From: Amycolatopsis methanolica 239
GTDB lineage: Bacteria; Actinomycetota; Actinomycetes; Mycobacteriales; Pseudonocardiaceae
Length of the DNA: 64,000 bases
Direction of reading: 5' to 3'
NCBI RefSeq assembly: GCF_000739085.1
Contig: NZ_CP009110.1
Coordinates: forward strand, 4,526,001-4,590,000
The translations under genes and the position numbers were made by a program. How positions within the stretch are numbered: position 1 is the stretch's first letter; each line of letters opens with the position of its first letter. The notes beneath the pieces are model-generated. The model was given only the letters and a program-made list of their open reading frames with translations, searched no databases and was not told where the DNA came from. Shown piece by piece: positions 8,773-17,234 of the stretch.

Positions 8773-11205
8773 GTGAAAAACACAGATGACAAGTCAGGCG
8801 AAGGCCACCACAAGTCAATCCGAAAGCGCCTGACCGGCACCGTCCTGATCCCGAGTATCGCGCTCCTCGTGATGTGGATCGCGGGTTCCGGGTACTTCTT
8901 GGTGGACGCGATCTACGTCCGCACGGTGGCCTCCTCCGTGCAGGACGTGTCGATCCCCGCCGTCACCGCGCTCGGCGCCGTCCAGCAGGAACGCCAGCTG
9001 TCGCTGGTCTACCTGGAACGCCCCCAGGTCGGCCTGCGTGACCTGCAGGCGCAGCAGCAGTCCATCGACAGGTCGCTGACCAGCCTCCGGTCCGCCCTCG
9101 GCGAGGTGAAGAGCCTCGTGCCGGACGAGATCGGGCAGCGGATGAACCAGATGGAGGCGAGCCTCGACCAGCTCCCGGTGATCCGCGCGGAGATCAACCT
9201 GCGCACGATCTCCAAGGAGCAGGTCAACGACTTCTACAACCGCCTGCTGGACGTCTCGACCGACCTGTTCGACTCGCAGGCCCGCCTGGTGCCCGACGCC
9301 GAGTCGACCCAGGGCGGTATGACGTCGGTGGACATCTTCCGCGCCTCCGACCAGATGTCGCGTGCCGCGTCGCTGGCTTCCAGTGCGTTCGCCTCCGGCC
9401 AGTTCGCCCCGGCCGACCACCTGCAGTTCGCCCAGCTCGTCGGCAGCTACCGCAACCAGCTGGCGAAGATCGCGAGCTACATGGCCCCCGAGGCGGGGCA
9501 GCGCTACCGCGACCTGACCTCGAGCGAGCAGTGGCAGCGCCTCACCGCCGCGGAGAACTCGATCATCACGCACGGCCCGGGTGTGTTCCGCGAGAACGTC
9601 GGCGGGCTGACCGTGCGGGAGAACGACTGGCGCGACCTCACCACCGAGGTGTCGGGGCAGCTGATCAGCCTGACCGTCGAGCAGTCGCAGCTGGCCTCCG
9701 GCGCCGCGCTGGACAAGGGCAACGTCAACCTGTGGACCGTGATCATCGGCAGTGTCGTCGCCCTGCTCGCGGCGATCGCGTCGATCTGGGTCGCGGTCCG
9801 GGTGTCCCGCACGCTCGTCGACCGGACCCTGATGACGCGCCTGGAGCGCCTGCGCAACGACTCGCTGGAACTGGCCCGCACCCGCCTGCCGAGCATCGTG
9901 AACCGGCTCAAGGAGGGCGAGCCGGTCGACGTCACCGCCGAGCTGCCCCGCCTGGACCACGGCAAGGACGAGATCGGCCAGGTGGCCGAGGCGTTCAACA
10001 TCGCGCAGCTGACCGCCGTCCAGGCGGCGGCCAGTGAGGCCAAGGCCCGCAGCGGTGTCAACAACGTGTTCCTCGGCATCGCCCACCGCAACCAGGGCCT
10101 GGTGCACCGCCAGCTGCAGATCCTGGACCGGATGGAGAGCCGCGAGGAGAACCCGGAGCAGCTCAAGGGCCTGTTCCAGCTCGACCACCTGGCCACCCGC
10201 GCCCGCCGCACCACCGAGAACCTGATCATCCTCGGCGGCAAGCAGCCGGGCCGCCGCTGGCGCAAGCCGGTGTGGCTGATGGACGTGCTGCGCGCCGCGG
10301 TGTCCGAGACCGAGCACTACTCGCGGGTCGAGGTGGAGAACGTCCCGCAGGTCGCGATCATCGGGTCCGCGGTCGCCGACACCATCCACCTGGTCGCGGA
10401 GCTGGTCGACAACGCCACCACCTTCTCCCCGCCCGGGTCGCAGGTCCACATGACCTCCACCCTCGTCGCGCGCGGCGTCGTGGTGGACGTGGCCGACCAG
10501 GGTCTCGGCATGAAGGACGACGTCCGGGAATGGGCCAACCGGATGATGTCGGAACCGCCCGAGTTCGACGCGATGGCCCTGAAAGCCGACTCCAGCCTGG
10601 GACTTTTCGTGGTCGCGCGGCTGGCGGCCCGGCTCGGCCTGAAGGTCATGTTCGACTCCTCGCGCTACGGTGGCACCCGCGCCACGATCCTGATCCCGTC
10701 GGCACTGCTCGCCAACGGGGACCAGGTCGCCGAGAACGCCGATCCGGAGTTCCGCGGCGCCCCGGCCACCACCGGGACCGACTCGTACGAGCAGGAGGAG
10801 ACCGGCCGGCCGGCCGGGACGAACGGTATGGGACGACACGAGAACAACGGCGCCGCCGAGCCCGCTCGGCGGGTCCCGGCGGAGCTCCCCTCGGGACGGC
10901 ACGCGGAACCGGAACCGGAGACGGCGAGCGAGACCACCGGTGTCCAGACGATCTCGGTGTTCGAGCCGGAGCCCGCGCCGGCGCCGACGCCCTCGCCGCG
11001 CCCCAAGCGGCCCCGGGCGCCGTTGCCGCAGCGCGAGCCGCAGCAGAACCTCGTCGCCCAGCTCCGCGACGACCCGGAGTCGGACGCCACCGATTACCAC
11101 GAGTTCTCCGGTCGGACCCGCAACACGCTCTCGGCGTTCCACAAGGGAACCCGCCGCGGGCGCGACGCAGACGCACCGGAAGACCCCCGGGCCACCATTG
11201 ACTGA
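8773..11205 (+). CDS. cvnA: Conservon sensor histidine kinase CvnA
   Basis: The 810-residue membrane kinase starts with GTG. Transmembrane helix 1 covers about residues 25-47, and an extracellular nitrate-sensor-like helical domain spans about 48-315. Helix 2 lies at about 318-341 and is followed by a HAMP-like linker. The phospho-acceptor helix carries NVFLGIAHRNQGL near residue 436. The ATP-binding domain has the N-box ELVDNATTFSPP near 543 and the G-box DQGLGMKD near 575. A proline-rich unstructured tail follows from about 650. In Streptomyces, CvnA-D form a membrane-associated complex likened to eukaryotic G-protein signalling and influence differentiation and secondary metabolism. cvnBCD follow immediately. 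Confidence 0.92.
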   Translation: MKNTDDKSGEGHHKSIRKRLTGTVLIPSIALLVMWIAGSGYFLVDAIYVRTVASSVQDVSIPAVTALGAVQQERQLSLVYLERPQVGLRDLQAQQQSIDRSLTSLRSALGEVKSLVPDEIGQRMNQMEASLDQLPVIRAEINLRTISKEQVNDFYNRLLDVSTDLFDSQARLVPDAESTQGGMTSVDIFRASDQMSRAASLASSAFASGQFAPADHLQFAQLVGSYRNQLAKIASYMAPEAGQRYRDLTSSEQWQRLTAAENSIITHGPGVFRENVGGLTVRENDWRDLTTEVSGQLISLTVEQSQLASGAALDKGNVNLWTVIIGSVVALLAAIASIWVAVRVSRTLVDRTLMTRLERLRNDSLELARTRLPSIVNRLKEGEPVDVTAELPRLDHGKDEIGQVAEAFNIAQLTAVQAAASEAKARSGVNNVFLGIAHRNQGLVHRQLQILDRMESREENPEQLKGLFQLDHLATRARRTTENLIILGGKQPGRRWRKPVWLMDVLRAAVSETEHYSRVEVENVPQVAIIGSAVADTIHLVAELVDNATTFSPPGSQVHMTSTLVARGVVVDVADQGLGMKDDVREWANRMMSEPPEFDAMALKADSSLGLFVVARLAARLGLKVMFDSSRYGGTRATILIPSALLANGDQVAENADPEFRGAPATTGTDSYEQEETGRPAGTNGMGRHENNGAAEPARRVPAELPSGRHAEPEPETASETTGVQTISVFEPEPAPAPTPSPRPKRPRAPLPQREPQQNLVAQLRDDPESDATDYHEFSGRTRNTLSAFHKGTRRGRDADAPEDPRATID

Positions 11206-11226
11206 GAGGGAAGTCGAACCTCATCG

Positions 11227-11652
11227 ATGAACGAGAACGAGAACTCCAAGGTCGACCTGAACTGGCTGCTCGACGACATGGTCGACCGCGTCGTCGGGGC
11301 GCAGCACGCCGTGGTCCTCTCGGCCGACGGGCTGCTCATGGGCAAGTCCGCGAACCTGTCGAAGGACGACTCCGACCAGCTGTCGGCGATCGCGTCCAGC
11401 CTGCAGAGCCTCGCCAAGGGCGCCAGCAAGCACTTCCAGCGCGGGCCGGTGCTGCAGACCCTCATCGAAATGGCCGAGGGTTACCTCTTCGTCTGCGCGG
11501 CGGGTCAGGGCGCGTGCCTGGCGATCCTCGCCGAGGAGACGGTCGACGTCGAGATGATCGCCTACGAGATGAGCCGCCTCGTCAAGCGCGTCGGTGACTA
11601 CATGACGTCGGCTCCCCGGGATGCCGCGAGGTTCGTTCCGGAGCACAACTGA
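11227..11652 (+). CDS. cvnB: Conservon roadblock/LC7 protein CvnB
   Basis: The 141-residue protein has the roadblock/LC7 fold. It opens LNWLLDDMVDRVVGAQHAVVLSADGLLMG and closes with the conserved ETVDVEMIAYEMSRLVKRVGDY. Roadblock proteins modulate small GTPases, and in conservons CvnB is thought to bind the GTPase CvnD. It begins 21 bases after cvnA, and its stop codon overlaps the cvnC start (TGATG), so the genes are cotranslated. Confidence 0.95.
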   Translation: MNENENSKVDLNWLLDDMVDRVVGAQHAVVLSADGLLMGKSANLSKDDSDQLSAIASSLQSLAKGASKHFQRGPVLQTLIEMAEGYLFVCAAGQGACLAILAEETVDVEMIAYEMSRLVKRVGDYMTSAPRDAARFVPEHN

Positions 11653-12017
11653 TGGCGGACGACCAGTGGTACGACGAAGCGGCCGGGCCGCTGATCCGGC
11701 CGTACGCCATCACACGGGGCAGGATCCCGTCCGTCGACATCAAGCTCGACGTGGCGACGCAGGTGATGGCCATCCGGGGCAACCACGACCCGATCGGGTT
11801 GACTCCGGAGCACCTGACGATCCTCGAGTTGTGCCAGCGGCCGTTGTCGGTCGCTGAAATTGCCGTGTACGTCAAGGTCCCTCTCGCCGTGGTCAAGGTG
11901 TTGTGCAGCGATCTGATCGAACGGGGCGCCGTGATCGTCCGTTCGCCGTCGCAGCCGGCCAAGGCCCCCGATCGCGAACTACTCCAGGCGGTGCTCGATG
12001 GCCTCAACAAGCTCTGA
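11652..12017 (+). CDS. cvnC: Conservon DUF742 protein CvnC
   Basis: This DUF742-family protein of 121 residues has the typical start WYDEAAGPLIRPYAITRGR, the middle section LTPEHLTILELCQRPLSVAEIAVYVKVPLAVVKVL resembling a winged helix, and the end GAVIVRSP. It is always found between the roadblock and GTPase genes of conservons. Its role is structural or regulatory and not settled. It overlaps cvnB by 1 base and cvnD by 20 bases. Confidence 0.95.
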   Translation: MADDQWYDEAAGPLIRPYAITRGRIPSVDIKLDVATQVMAIRGNHDPIGLTPEHLTILELCQRPLSVAEIAVYVKVPLAVVKVLCSDLIERGAVIVRSPSQPAKAPDRELLQAVLDGLNKL

Positions 12018-12597
12018 AGAAGGGGGCGTCATCCCGACGCCCGTCAAGATCGTCATCGCGGGCGGCTTCGGCGCCGGCAAGACCACCATGGTCGCGTCGG
12101 TGAGCGAGATCGTCCCGCTGTCCACCGAGGAGGTGATGACGGAGGCCAGCACGGGCGTCGACGACCTCACCGGGGTGGAACGCAAGACCACCACCACGGT
12201 CGCGCTGGACTTCGGCCGCATCACCATCTCCCCGCAGACGGTGCTGTACCTGTTCGGCACGCCGGGGCAGGACCGGTTCTGGTTCATGTGGGACGAGCTC
12301 GCGCTCGGCGCCATCGGCACCGTGGTGCTGGTCGACACGCGACGCCTGGACTCCAGCTTCGCGGCGATCGACTTCTTCGAGCGCCGCAAGATCCCGTTCA
12401 TCGTGGCGGTCAACTGCTTCGAGGACTCGGACGACTACGAAGAGGACGAGATCCGCAAGGCGCTCGCCATCGCTCCCGGAGTGCCGGTGATGTTCTTCGA
12501 CGCCCGTTCGCGGGAATCGAGCAAGCTGGCGCTGATCCGGTTGGTGCGGTACGCGATGAGCCGGCTGCCCGCCGAGTCGGAGCTGGCTCGCGCCTGA
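11998..12597 (+). CDS. cvnD: Conservon Ras-like GTPase CvnD
   Basis: The 199-residue GTPase has Walker A GGFGAGKTT at about residues 21-29, switch-region ERKTTTTVALDFG, and the G3 motif LFGTPGQDRFWFMW. The G4 motif is AVNCFED, a variant of NKxD seen in conservon GTPases. The ATG lies inside cvnC, 20 bases before its end. CvnD is the output GTPase of the complex. A strong hairpin terminator follows 18 bases after the stop, so this is the last gene of the operon. No cytochrome P450, which accompanies some conservons, is present. Confidence 0.95.
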   Translation: MASTSSEEGGVIPTPVKIVIAGGFGAGKTTMVASVSEIVPLSTEEVMTEASTGVDDLTGVERKTTTTVALDFGRITISPQTVLYLFGTPGQDRFWFMWDELALGAIGTVVLVDTRRLDSSFAAIDFFERRKIPFIVAVNCFEDSDDYEEDEIRKALAIAPGVPVMFFDARSRESSKLALIRLVRYAMSRLPAESELARA

Positions 12598-12615
12598 GCC
12601 TTCGCCCGGGATAGG

Positions 12616-12658
12616 AAGGGCCACCCCGTTCTTCGGTGACGGGGTGGCCCTTTCTTTT
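12616..12658 (+). terminator. Intrinsic terminator of the conservon operon
   Basis: A perfect 14-bp stem (AAGGGCCACCCCGT at 12616-12629 with its complement at 12639-12652) encloses a 9-base loop and is followed by TTCTTTT. It lies 18 bases past the cvnD stop. In the other direction it could also stop transcripts from the tryptophanase gene. Confidence 0.93.
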
Positions 12659-12753
12659 GGCGCTGTCTTTCGTTAGCCCAGTTCTGAAAAATCGCGCGGC
12701 TCAAATCAGGGCGTGGCGAAGCGAAGCCAGCGCCCGAGATACGCGCGTAGCGC

Positions 12754-14139
12754 CTACGAAACCGTGCGAGGAACCTGCCGCAGCTTCAGATTGAAGTGCC
12801 GCAACAACTGCGGCGCATGCGTGACCCGGTACTCCGGCACCGACTCCGGGTTCTTCGCGATCGAGGCGAGCACATCGGCCACGTACTCCAGGTGCGCCAG
12901 CGTGTACGTCCGCCGCGGAATAGCCAGCCGCACCAACTCGAACGGCGCCGGGGAGATCAGGTTGTGCTCGTCGTCGAAGGTGCCCAGGTACAGCGAACCC
13001 AGTTCGGCGCACCGGATGCCGCCCGCCAGGTACAGTTCGCACGCCAGCGCGTGTCCGGGGAAGCCGTGCGGCGGCATGTGCTGCAGCAGCCGCCCGGCGT
13101 TCAGGTACAGGCCGTGCACCCCGGCGGGCTGCACGATGTCCACCCCGGCCTCGTTGATCAGCCGGGCGAAGTGCGCGGTCTCCTCGGCCCGGTTGCGCAG
13201 GTAGTCCGGGTCCACGACCTCCTGCAGGCCCTGCGCGACGCGCTCCAGGTCGTGCCCGCCCAGGCCGCCGTACGTGCGGAAACCCTCGGTGGCGATGAGG
13301 ATCGCCTCGCACTGCTTGGCCAGCTGCTCGTCCCGCACGCCGATCGCCGCGCCCATCGGCGAGATCGCGTCCTTCTTCAGGCTCGCGACGAAACCGTCGG
13401 CGAGCGCGAACGTCTCCTGCGCGACCTCCTTCGGCGTCTTGCCGACGTAACCGTTCTCCCGCTGGATGATCAGCCACGAGTTCTCCGCGAACCGCGCCGC
13501 GTCGAGGAAGAACGGGACCCCGAACCGGTCACACAACGCGCGCACGGCCTTCAGGTTCGCCATCGACACCGGCTGCCCGCCGCCGCCGTTGTTGGTGATC
13601 GTGATCAGCACCTGCCCGACCCGCGAACCGTCCGGGCCGGACAGCGTCTCCTCGAGCGCGCCGAGGTCGATGTTGCCCTTGAACGGATCCCGGCTGTCCA
13701 GGTCGGCCGCTTCCGGGCAAGGCAGGTCCCGCGCTTCGGCGCCGGCCAGCTCCACGTTCGCCCGCGTGGTGTCGAAGTGCGTGTTGGACAGCGAGATCTG
13801 CCCCGGCTTCAACGCGGTGGAGAACAGGATCCGCTCCGCCGCCCGGCCCTGGTGCACCGGGAACAGGTGCGGGAACGAGGTCAGGTCCTCCAGCGCCGAC
13901 TTGAACCGGAACCACGAGTCCGAACCGGCGTACGAACGGTCCGCCGCCGCGGCGCCGGCCTCCTGCGCGGCGGACACCGCACCCGTGCCGGAGTCGGTCA
14001 GCAGGTCGATCGTCACCATGTTCGCAGGCAGATCGAACATGTTGTAGCCGGCGCGGGCGAGCGCTTCCTCCCGCTCCTCCCGGGTCGTGATCGGTATCGC
14101 CTTGACAACCTGCACCCGGTACGGCGGGAACGACTTCAT
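12754..14139 (-). CDS. tnaA: Tryptophanase / beta-eliminating lyase
   Basis: The 461-residue PLP enzyme of the tryptophanase/tyrosine phenol-lyase family would cleave L-tryptophan, or a prenylated tryptophan, to the indole, pyruvate and ammonia. It starts MKSFPPYRVQVVKAIPITTREER, with the family segments YNMFDLPANMVTIDLLTDSGT, ITNNGGGGQPVS (about residues 181-192) and FFLDAARFAEN (about 211-220). The PLP lysine lies in FVASLKKD at about 255-256, and FRTYGGLGGHDLE follows. Tryptophanase is preferred over the phenol-lyase because of its neighbour: 20 bases upstream on the same strand ends an indole prenyltransferase gene. This pairing matches Streptomyces pathways to prenylated indoles. Confidence 0.9.
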   Translation of the reverse strand: MKSFPPYRVQVVKAIPITTREEREEALARAGYNMFDLPANMVTIDLLTDSGTGAVSAAQEAGAAAADRSYAGSDSWFRFKSALEDLTSFPHLFPVHQGRAAERILFSTALKPGQISLSNTHFDTTRANVELAGAEARDLPCPEAADLDSRDPFKGNIDLGALEETLSGPDGSRVGQVLITITNNGGGGQPVSMANLKAVRALCDRFGVPFFLDAARFAENSWLIIQRENGYVGKTPKEVAQETFALADGFVASLKKDAISPMGAAIGVRDEQLAKQCEAILIATEGFRTYGGLGGHDLERVAQGLQEVVDPDYLRNRAEETAHFARLINEAGVDIVQPAGVHGLYLNAGRLLQHMPPHGFPGHALACELYLAGGIRCAELGSLYLGTFDDEHNLISPAPFELVRLAIPRRTYTLAHLEYVADVLASIAKNPESVPEYRVTHAPQLLRHFNLKLRQVPRTVS

Positions 14140-14159
14140 GCTGGCTTCTTCCTCCCAGT

Positions 14160-15263
14160 TCAGAACGTGGCCGAGGCGCTGACCCGCCCGCGGGGCGCCT
14201 GCACGGCGTAGGCCTCGGACGAAAGATATACCGTCGTTCCCGACCCGAACCGGCCGAGACGCAGGGAGACGTGCGCGATGAGCCCCACACCGGCCGCCGC
14301 GGGGCGGCCGGTCACCGCGGCGATCGCCCGGTCCAGCTCCGCGCCCGGCAACCCGGACCGCGCGAAGTGGGCGAGCACGTGCTCACGCGCCACGGCGTCG
14401 TCCGGGACGTAGTCACGGATCGGCAGGTAGAGGCTGTAGTTGCCGGGACGGCCCGCGTCGGCCTCCACGAAGGAGTAACTGGAGATCAGCGGCCGCCCGG
14501 CGTACGGGCCGGGGCCGCCGCCCGCGGTGGTCAGGAAATCGCGCACCAGCAACGGGTCCACGCCCTCGACCGCTCCGGCCGCTCGTTCCACCGTGCCCGA
14601 GTCCGCCGAGTCGTGCGAGATGTACAGCTTGACCCTGGACAGCGGCCCGTCGTCGAGGTCGAGCGCGAAGAACGAGAACTGGTCGGCGGAACCGCGCAGG
14701 AGCGCGTGCTCGGCGACCGTGTCGTACGCGTCGCTCAACCCGAGGCGCCGCAGCCCTTCCGCGACGAGCCCGCGCGCCGCCCCCTGCCCGCGCACCAGCG
14801 GGTTGAAGTAGACCTTCAGCGCCGGCGCCCGGCCGGGCCGCAGGATCACCGAGAACCACAACGTGAACTTGCCCTGTGGCCGGTCGACGAGGAACAGGTC
14901 CTCGACCGCGGCGAACCGGTCCAGCCGAAGGTCGAACCATTGCGCCATGTGGGCGAGAAAGCGCTTCGCCGCCTCGATGTTCGCCGCGGGGCCGGGGTTT
15001 TCGGCTATGGTCTCGCCGAGGATCCGCACCGCGCGGTCGCCGCTCTCGTCGAATGCGACGGAGAACTCCACCGGGGTCGCGTCGTCCGCGACGTCCGAGG
15101 GCCACAGCGGCGGCTCGGTCAGCGGGCGGCGGCCCGCCGCGCCGAGGAGTTCCCGCAGCACGTCGACGGCATCGCGGCCGCCATCGGGAAAGCCTGCCAC
15201 CCTGCAGAGTTCTCCGAGCTGTCTCCGGGCATGGTCGAATAGGGTCACAGGGGCGACGTTCAC
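14160..15263 (-). CDS. Indole/tryptophan dimethylallyltransferase (ABBA fold)
   Basis: The 367-residue protein matches bacterial aromatic prenyltransferases of the DMATS/CymD/IptA/SCO7467 type, which attach a dimethylallyl group to tryptophan or indole without DDxxD motifs. Family landmarks are VEFSVAFDESGDRAVRILGE, GKFTLWFSVILRPGRAPALKVYFNPLVRG, SRVKLYISHDSADSGTVERAA, SYSFVEADAGRPGNYSLYLPIRDY, and the closing strand VGLIAHVSLRLGRFGSGTTVYLSSEAY. Conserved basic and tyrosine residues in these strands bind the diphosphate. I chose the GTG at 15263 because GGAG stands 5 bases before it. It is the first gene of an operon with tnaA. In S. coelicolor and Streptomyces SN-593, related genes sit with tnaA and a flavin monooxygenase; none is adjacent here. 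Confidence 0.88.
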   Translation of the reverse strand: MNVAPVTLFDHARRQLGELCRVAGFPDGGRDAVDVLRELLGAAGRRPLTEPPLWPSDVADDATPVEFSVAFDESGDRAVRILGETIAENPGPAANIEAAKRFLAHMAQWFDLRLDRFAAVEDLFLVDRPQGKFTLWFSVILRPGRAPALKVYFNPLVRGQGAARGLVAEGLRRLGLSDAYDTVAEHALLRGSADQFSFFALDLDDGPLSRVKLYISHDSADSGTVERAAGAVEGVDPLLVRDFLTTAGGGPGPYAGRPLISSYSFVEADAGRPGNYSLYLPIRDYVPDDAVAREHVLAHFARSGLPGAELDRAIAAVTGRPAAAGVGLIAHVSLRLGRFGSGTTVYLSSEAYAVQAPRGRVSASATF

Positions 15264-15635
15264 ACTCACTCCGACGGTCTGGCGAGCAACTGCTCGACTA
15301 GGCGGGGGACAGACCGTCGTCCAACATAACGTCATCTTTCCGGCAAGACGTACCGCTGGAGGAGTGATCTTGGCCGCACGGTCAGTCACCACCCGCCGCT
15401 GTCCTCCTGGTTCGCTGCCACGGCACGGTTTTCGCGATCGGCCCGCGCGCAACCGCCGCCACGGCAAACAAGCCCACCCGGCCCAACCTGGGAAAACGCT
15501 TACCGGGTGCGATCCACGTCACTTTGTACCACACCGTCCACAGTAGACGAGCAGGAGCAACGCGGGAACGGCCGTTCGGCGGGATGCCGGCGGCGACCAC
15601 CCGTCTAGAACAATGTTCACCTGATCAGCGGAGTG
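15264..15635. promoter_or_regulatory. Gap between fcs and the prenyltransferase operon, with a palindrome
   Basis: This 372-base stretch has no convincing gene. It must contain the promoter of the prenyltransferase-tnaA operon, but I find no good -35/-10 pair. GAACAATGTTC at 15608-15618 is a perfect odd palindrome, 345 bases upstream of the prenyltransferase start and just past the fcs frame end. GTCCACAGTAGAC at 15536-15548 is a motif found at other gene-free sites in this window. Confidence 0.4.
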
Positions 15636-17206
15636 TCACGATGGCCTCGATGGCCCGGAAGACGCGCTCAGCCGGGCACGGTGAGCACCAGCGCGGCTGT
15701 GTCGTCGGTGACCCCCTCGTCGAGGTCGGAGAGCAGCAGGCCGCGCCGGTCCCCGAGGGCACCCGAAACGGCGGCGGACCTCGCCCTTGAGGATCTTGCC
15801 GGCGCCGGTCGTGGGCAGCCGGTCGGTGAACTCGACCGACTTGGGCACCTTGTACCCGGCAAGGCGGGTGCGCAGCCAGGCCAGCAGTTCACCGCCGTCG
15901 ATGCGGCTCCCCGCGGCGGGCACGACGACCGCCTTGCCCACCTCGCCCCAGCGCGGGTCCGGCACGCCGATCACGGCGCACGCCTCCACCCCCGGGTAGC
16001 CGTACAGCTCGTTCTCCACCTCGGCCGGGTAGATGTTCTCCCCGCCGGAGATGATCATGTCCTTGAGCCGGTCGACGACGTGGAAGTACCCGTCACCGTC
16101 CACAGTGGCCACATCGCCGGAGTGGAACCACCCGTCGCGCAGCACCTCGGCCGTCGCCTCCGGCCTGCCCCAGTAGCCCTCATCACGTTGGGCGCGCTGA
16201 CGACGATCTCGCCCTTCTCCCCCGGCGGCACCGGCTCGCCGGACGGGCCCTGCCACCCGCACGTCGGTGAAGAACGACGGCACCCCGGCGGAGCCGATCT
16301 TCTCCGCGGCGTGCGCGCGGTCCAGGACCAGCACGCCCGGCGCGGCCTCGGTCATCCCGTAGCCCCGCACGAACGCGAGCCCACGGTCGAGGTATCGGCC
16401 GGCGAGGTCGGCGGGCACCGGCGCGCCGCCGCACAGCAGGGTCCGCAGGCTGGACAGGTCGGCGCTGTGCCACCGCGGGTGCGCGGCGATCGCCTGGTAC
16501 ATCGTCGGCACGCCGAACACCAGCGTGACCCGCTCCTCTTCCAGCGCGGACAGCACGGCGCCGGGGTCGAACGCGGAGTGCAGGATCAGGGTGCCGCCCT
16601 TGAGCAGGGTGGGCAGGCACACCATGCCGAGCGCGGCGGGGTGGAACAGCGGCGCGGCGACCAGGGCCCGCTCGCTGCTCGCCAGATCGGTCTCCACCAG
16701 GACGTTGACGCAGTTCCAGGTGAGGTTGCCGTGAGTGAGCATCGCGCCCTTGGGGGCGCCCGGTGCTGCCCGAGGTGTACATCAGCAGGCACACGTCGTC
16801 GAGGCCGACGGGCAGGTCGAGCGGCTCGTCGTCCGCGGCCTTCAGTTCGCCCGCGGGCACCCGCAGCAGGCGGTCCCCGGCGAGCGCCGCGACCGTCTCC
16901 GCGTGCTCCGGCGTGTGGATCAGGACCGACGCGCTGGAGTCGGCCAGCGCGTGGTTTAGTTCCGGGACGCCCAGCCGGAAGTTCAGCGGCACGAACACCG
17001 CGCCGGCCTGCCCGCACGCGAACAGGGTCTCCAGGTAGGCCGGGTGGTTCGGCCCGAGGTAGGCCACCCGGGTCGCCGGGGCGGACCCCGGCGGCCCGGA
17101 GCCCGTGGGCGAGCCGCGCGACGCGGCGGGACAGCTCGGCGTAGGTCAGCGCCGTCCCGCCGTGCCGGACGGCTGTCGCGTGCGGGCTCATCCTGGCGCG
17201 GCGCAC
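15636..17206 (-). pseudogene. fcs: Feruloyl-CoA synthetase with several single-base frameshifts
   Basis: The pieces match Amycolatopsis feruloyl-CoA synthetase as I remember it. This enzyme activates ferulate to feruloyl-CoA with ATP and CoA. Segments in order: MSPHATAVRHGGTALTYAEL, VAYLGPNHPAYLETLFACGQ, the P-loop LMYTSGSTGRP, MLTHGNLTWNCVNVLVETDL, RGYGMTEAAPGVLVLDRAH, WFHSGDVATVDGDGYFHVVDRL, and the end GAGKILKGEVRRRFG near 15762. Frame changes occur near 17078 (extra C), 16756 (CCCCC), 16250 (CCC) and 16195 (lost G), all in G/C runs. The expected stop after RRRFG is absent, and the frame runs to 15636. Intact apart from indels, it may be functional in the cell. It lies 28 bases after ech, in one operon. 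Confidence 0.85.
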
Positions 17207-17234
17207 CGGCCACGAGCCCAGGCCCTGGTGCGCA

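Noticed and set aside
8815..11142. 775-codon open frame antisense to cvnA
   Set aside because: An artefact of GC-rich codon bias; cvnA on the opposite strand has all kinase motifs and conservon context.
12709..12738. Second hairpin after tnaA as a terminator
   Set aside because: The stem contains a bulge and no T-run follows; the strong hairpin at 12616 is a better end for both transcripts.
12754..15263. A larger secondary-metabolite cluster around the prenyltransferase
   Set aside because: Flanks are the conservon and ech-fcs; no synthase, P450 or monooxygenase is adjacent, so only the two-gene operon is supported.
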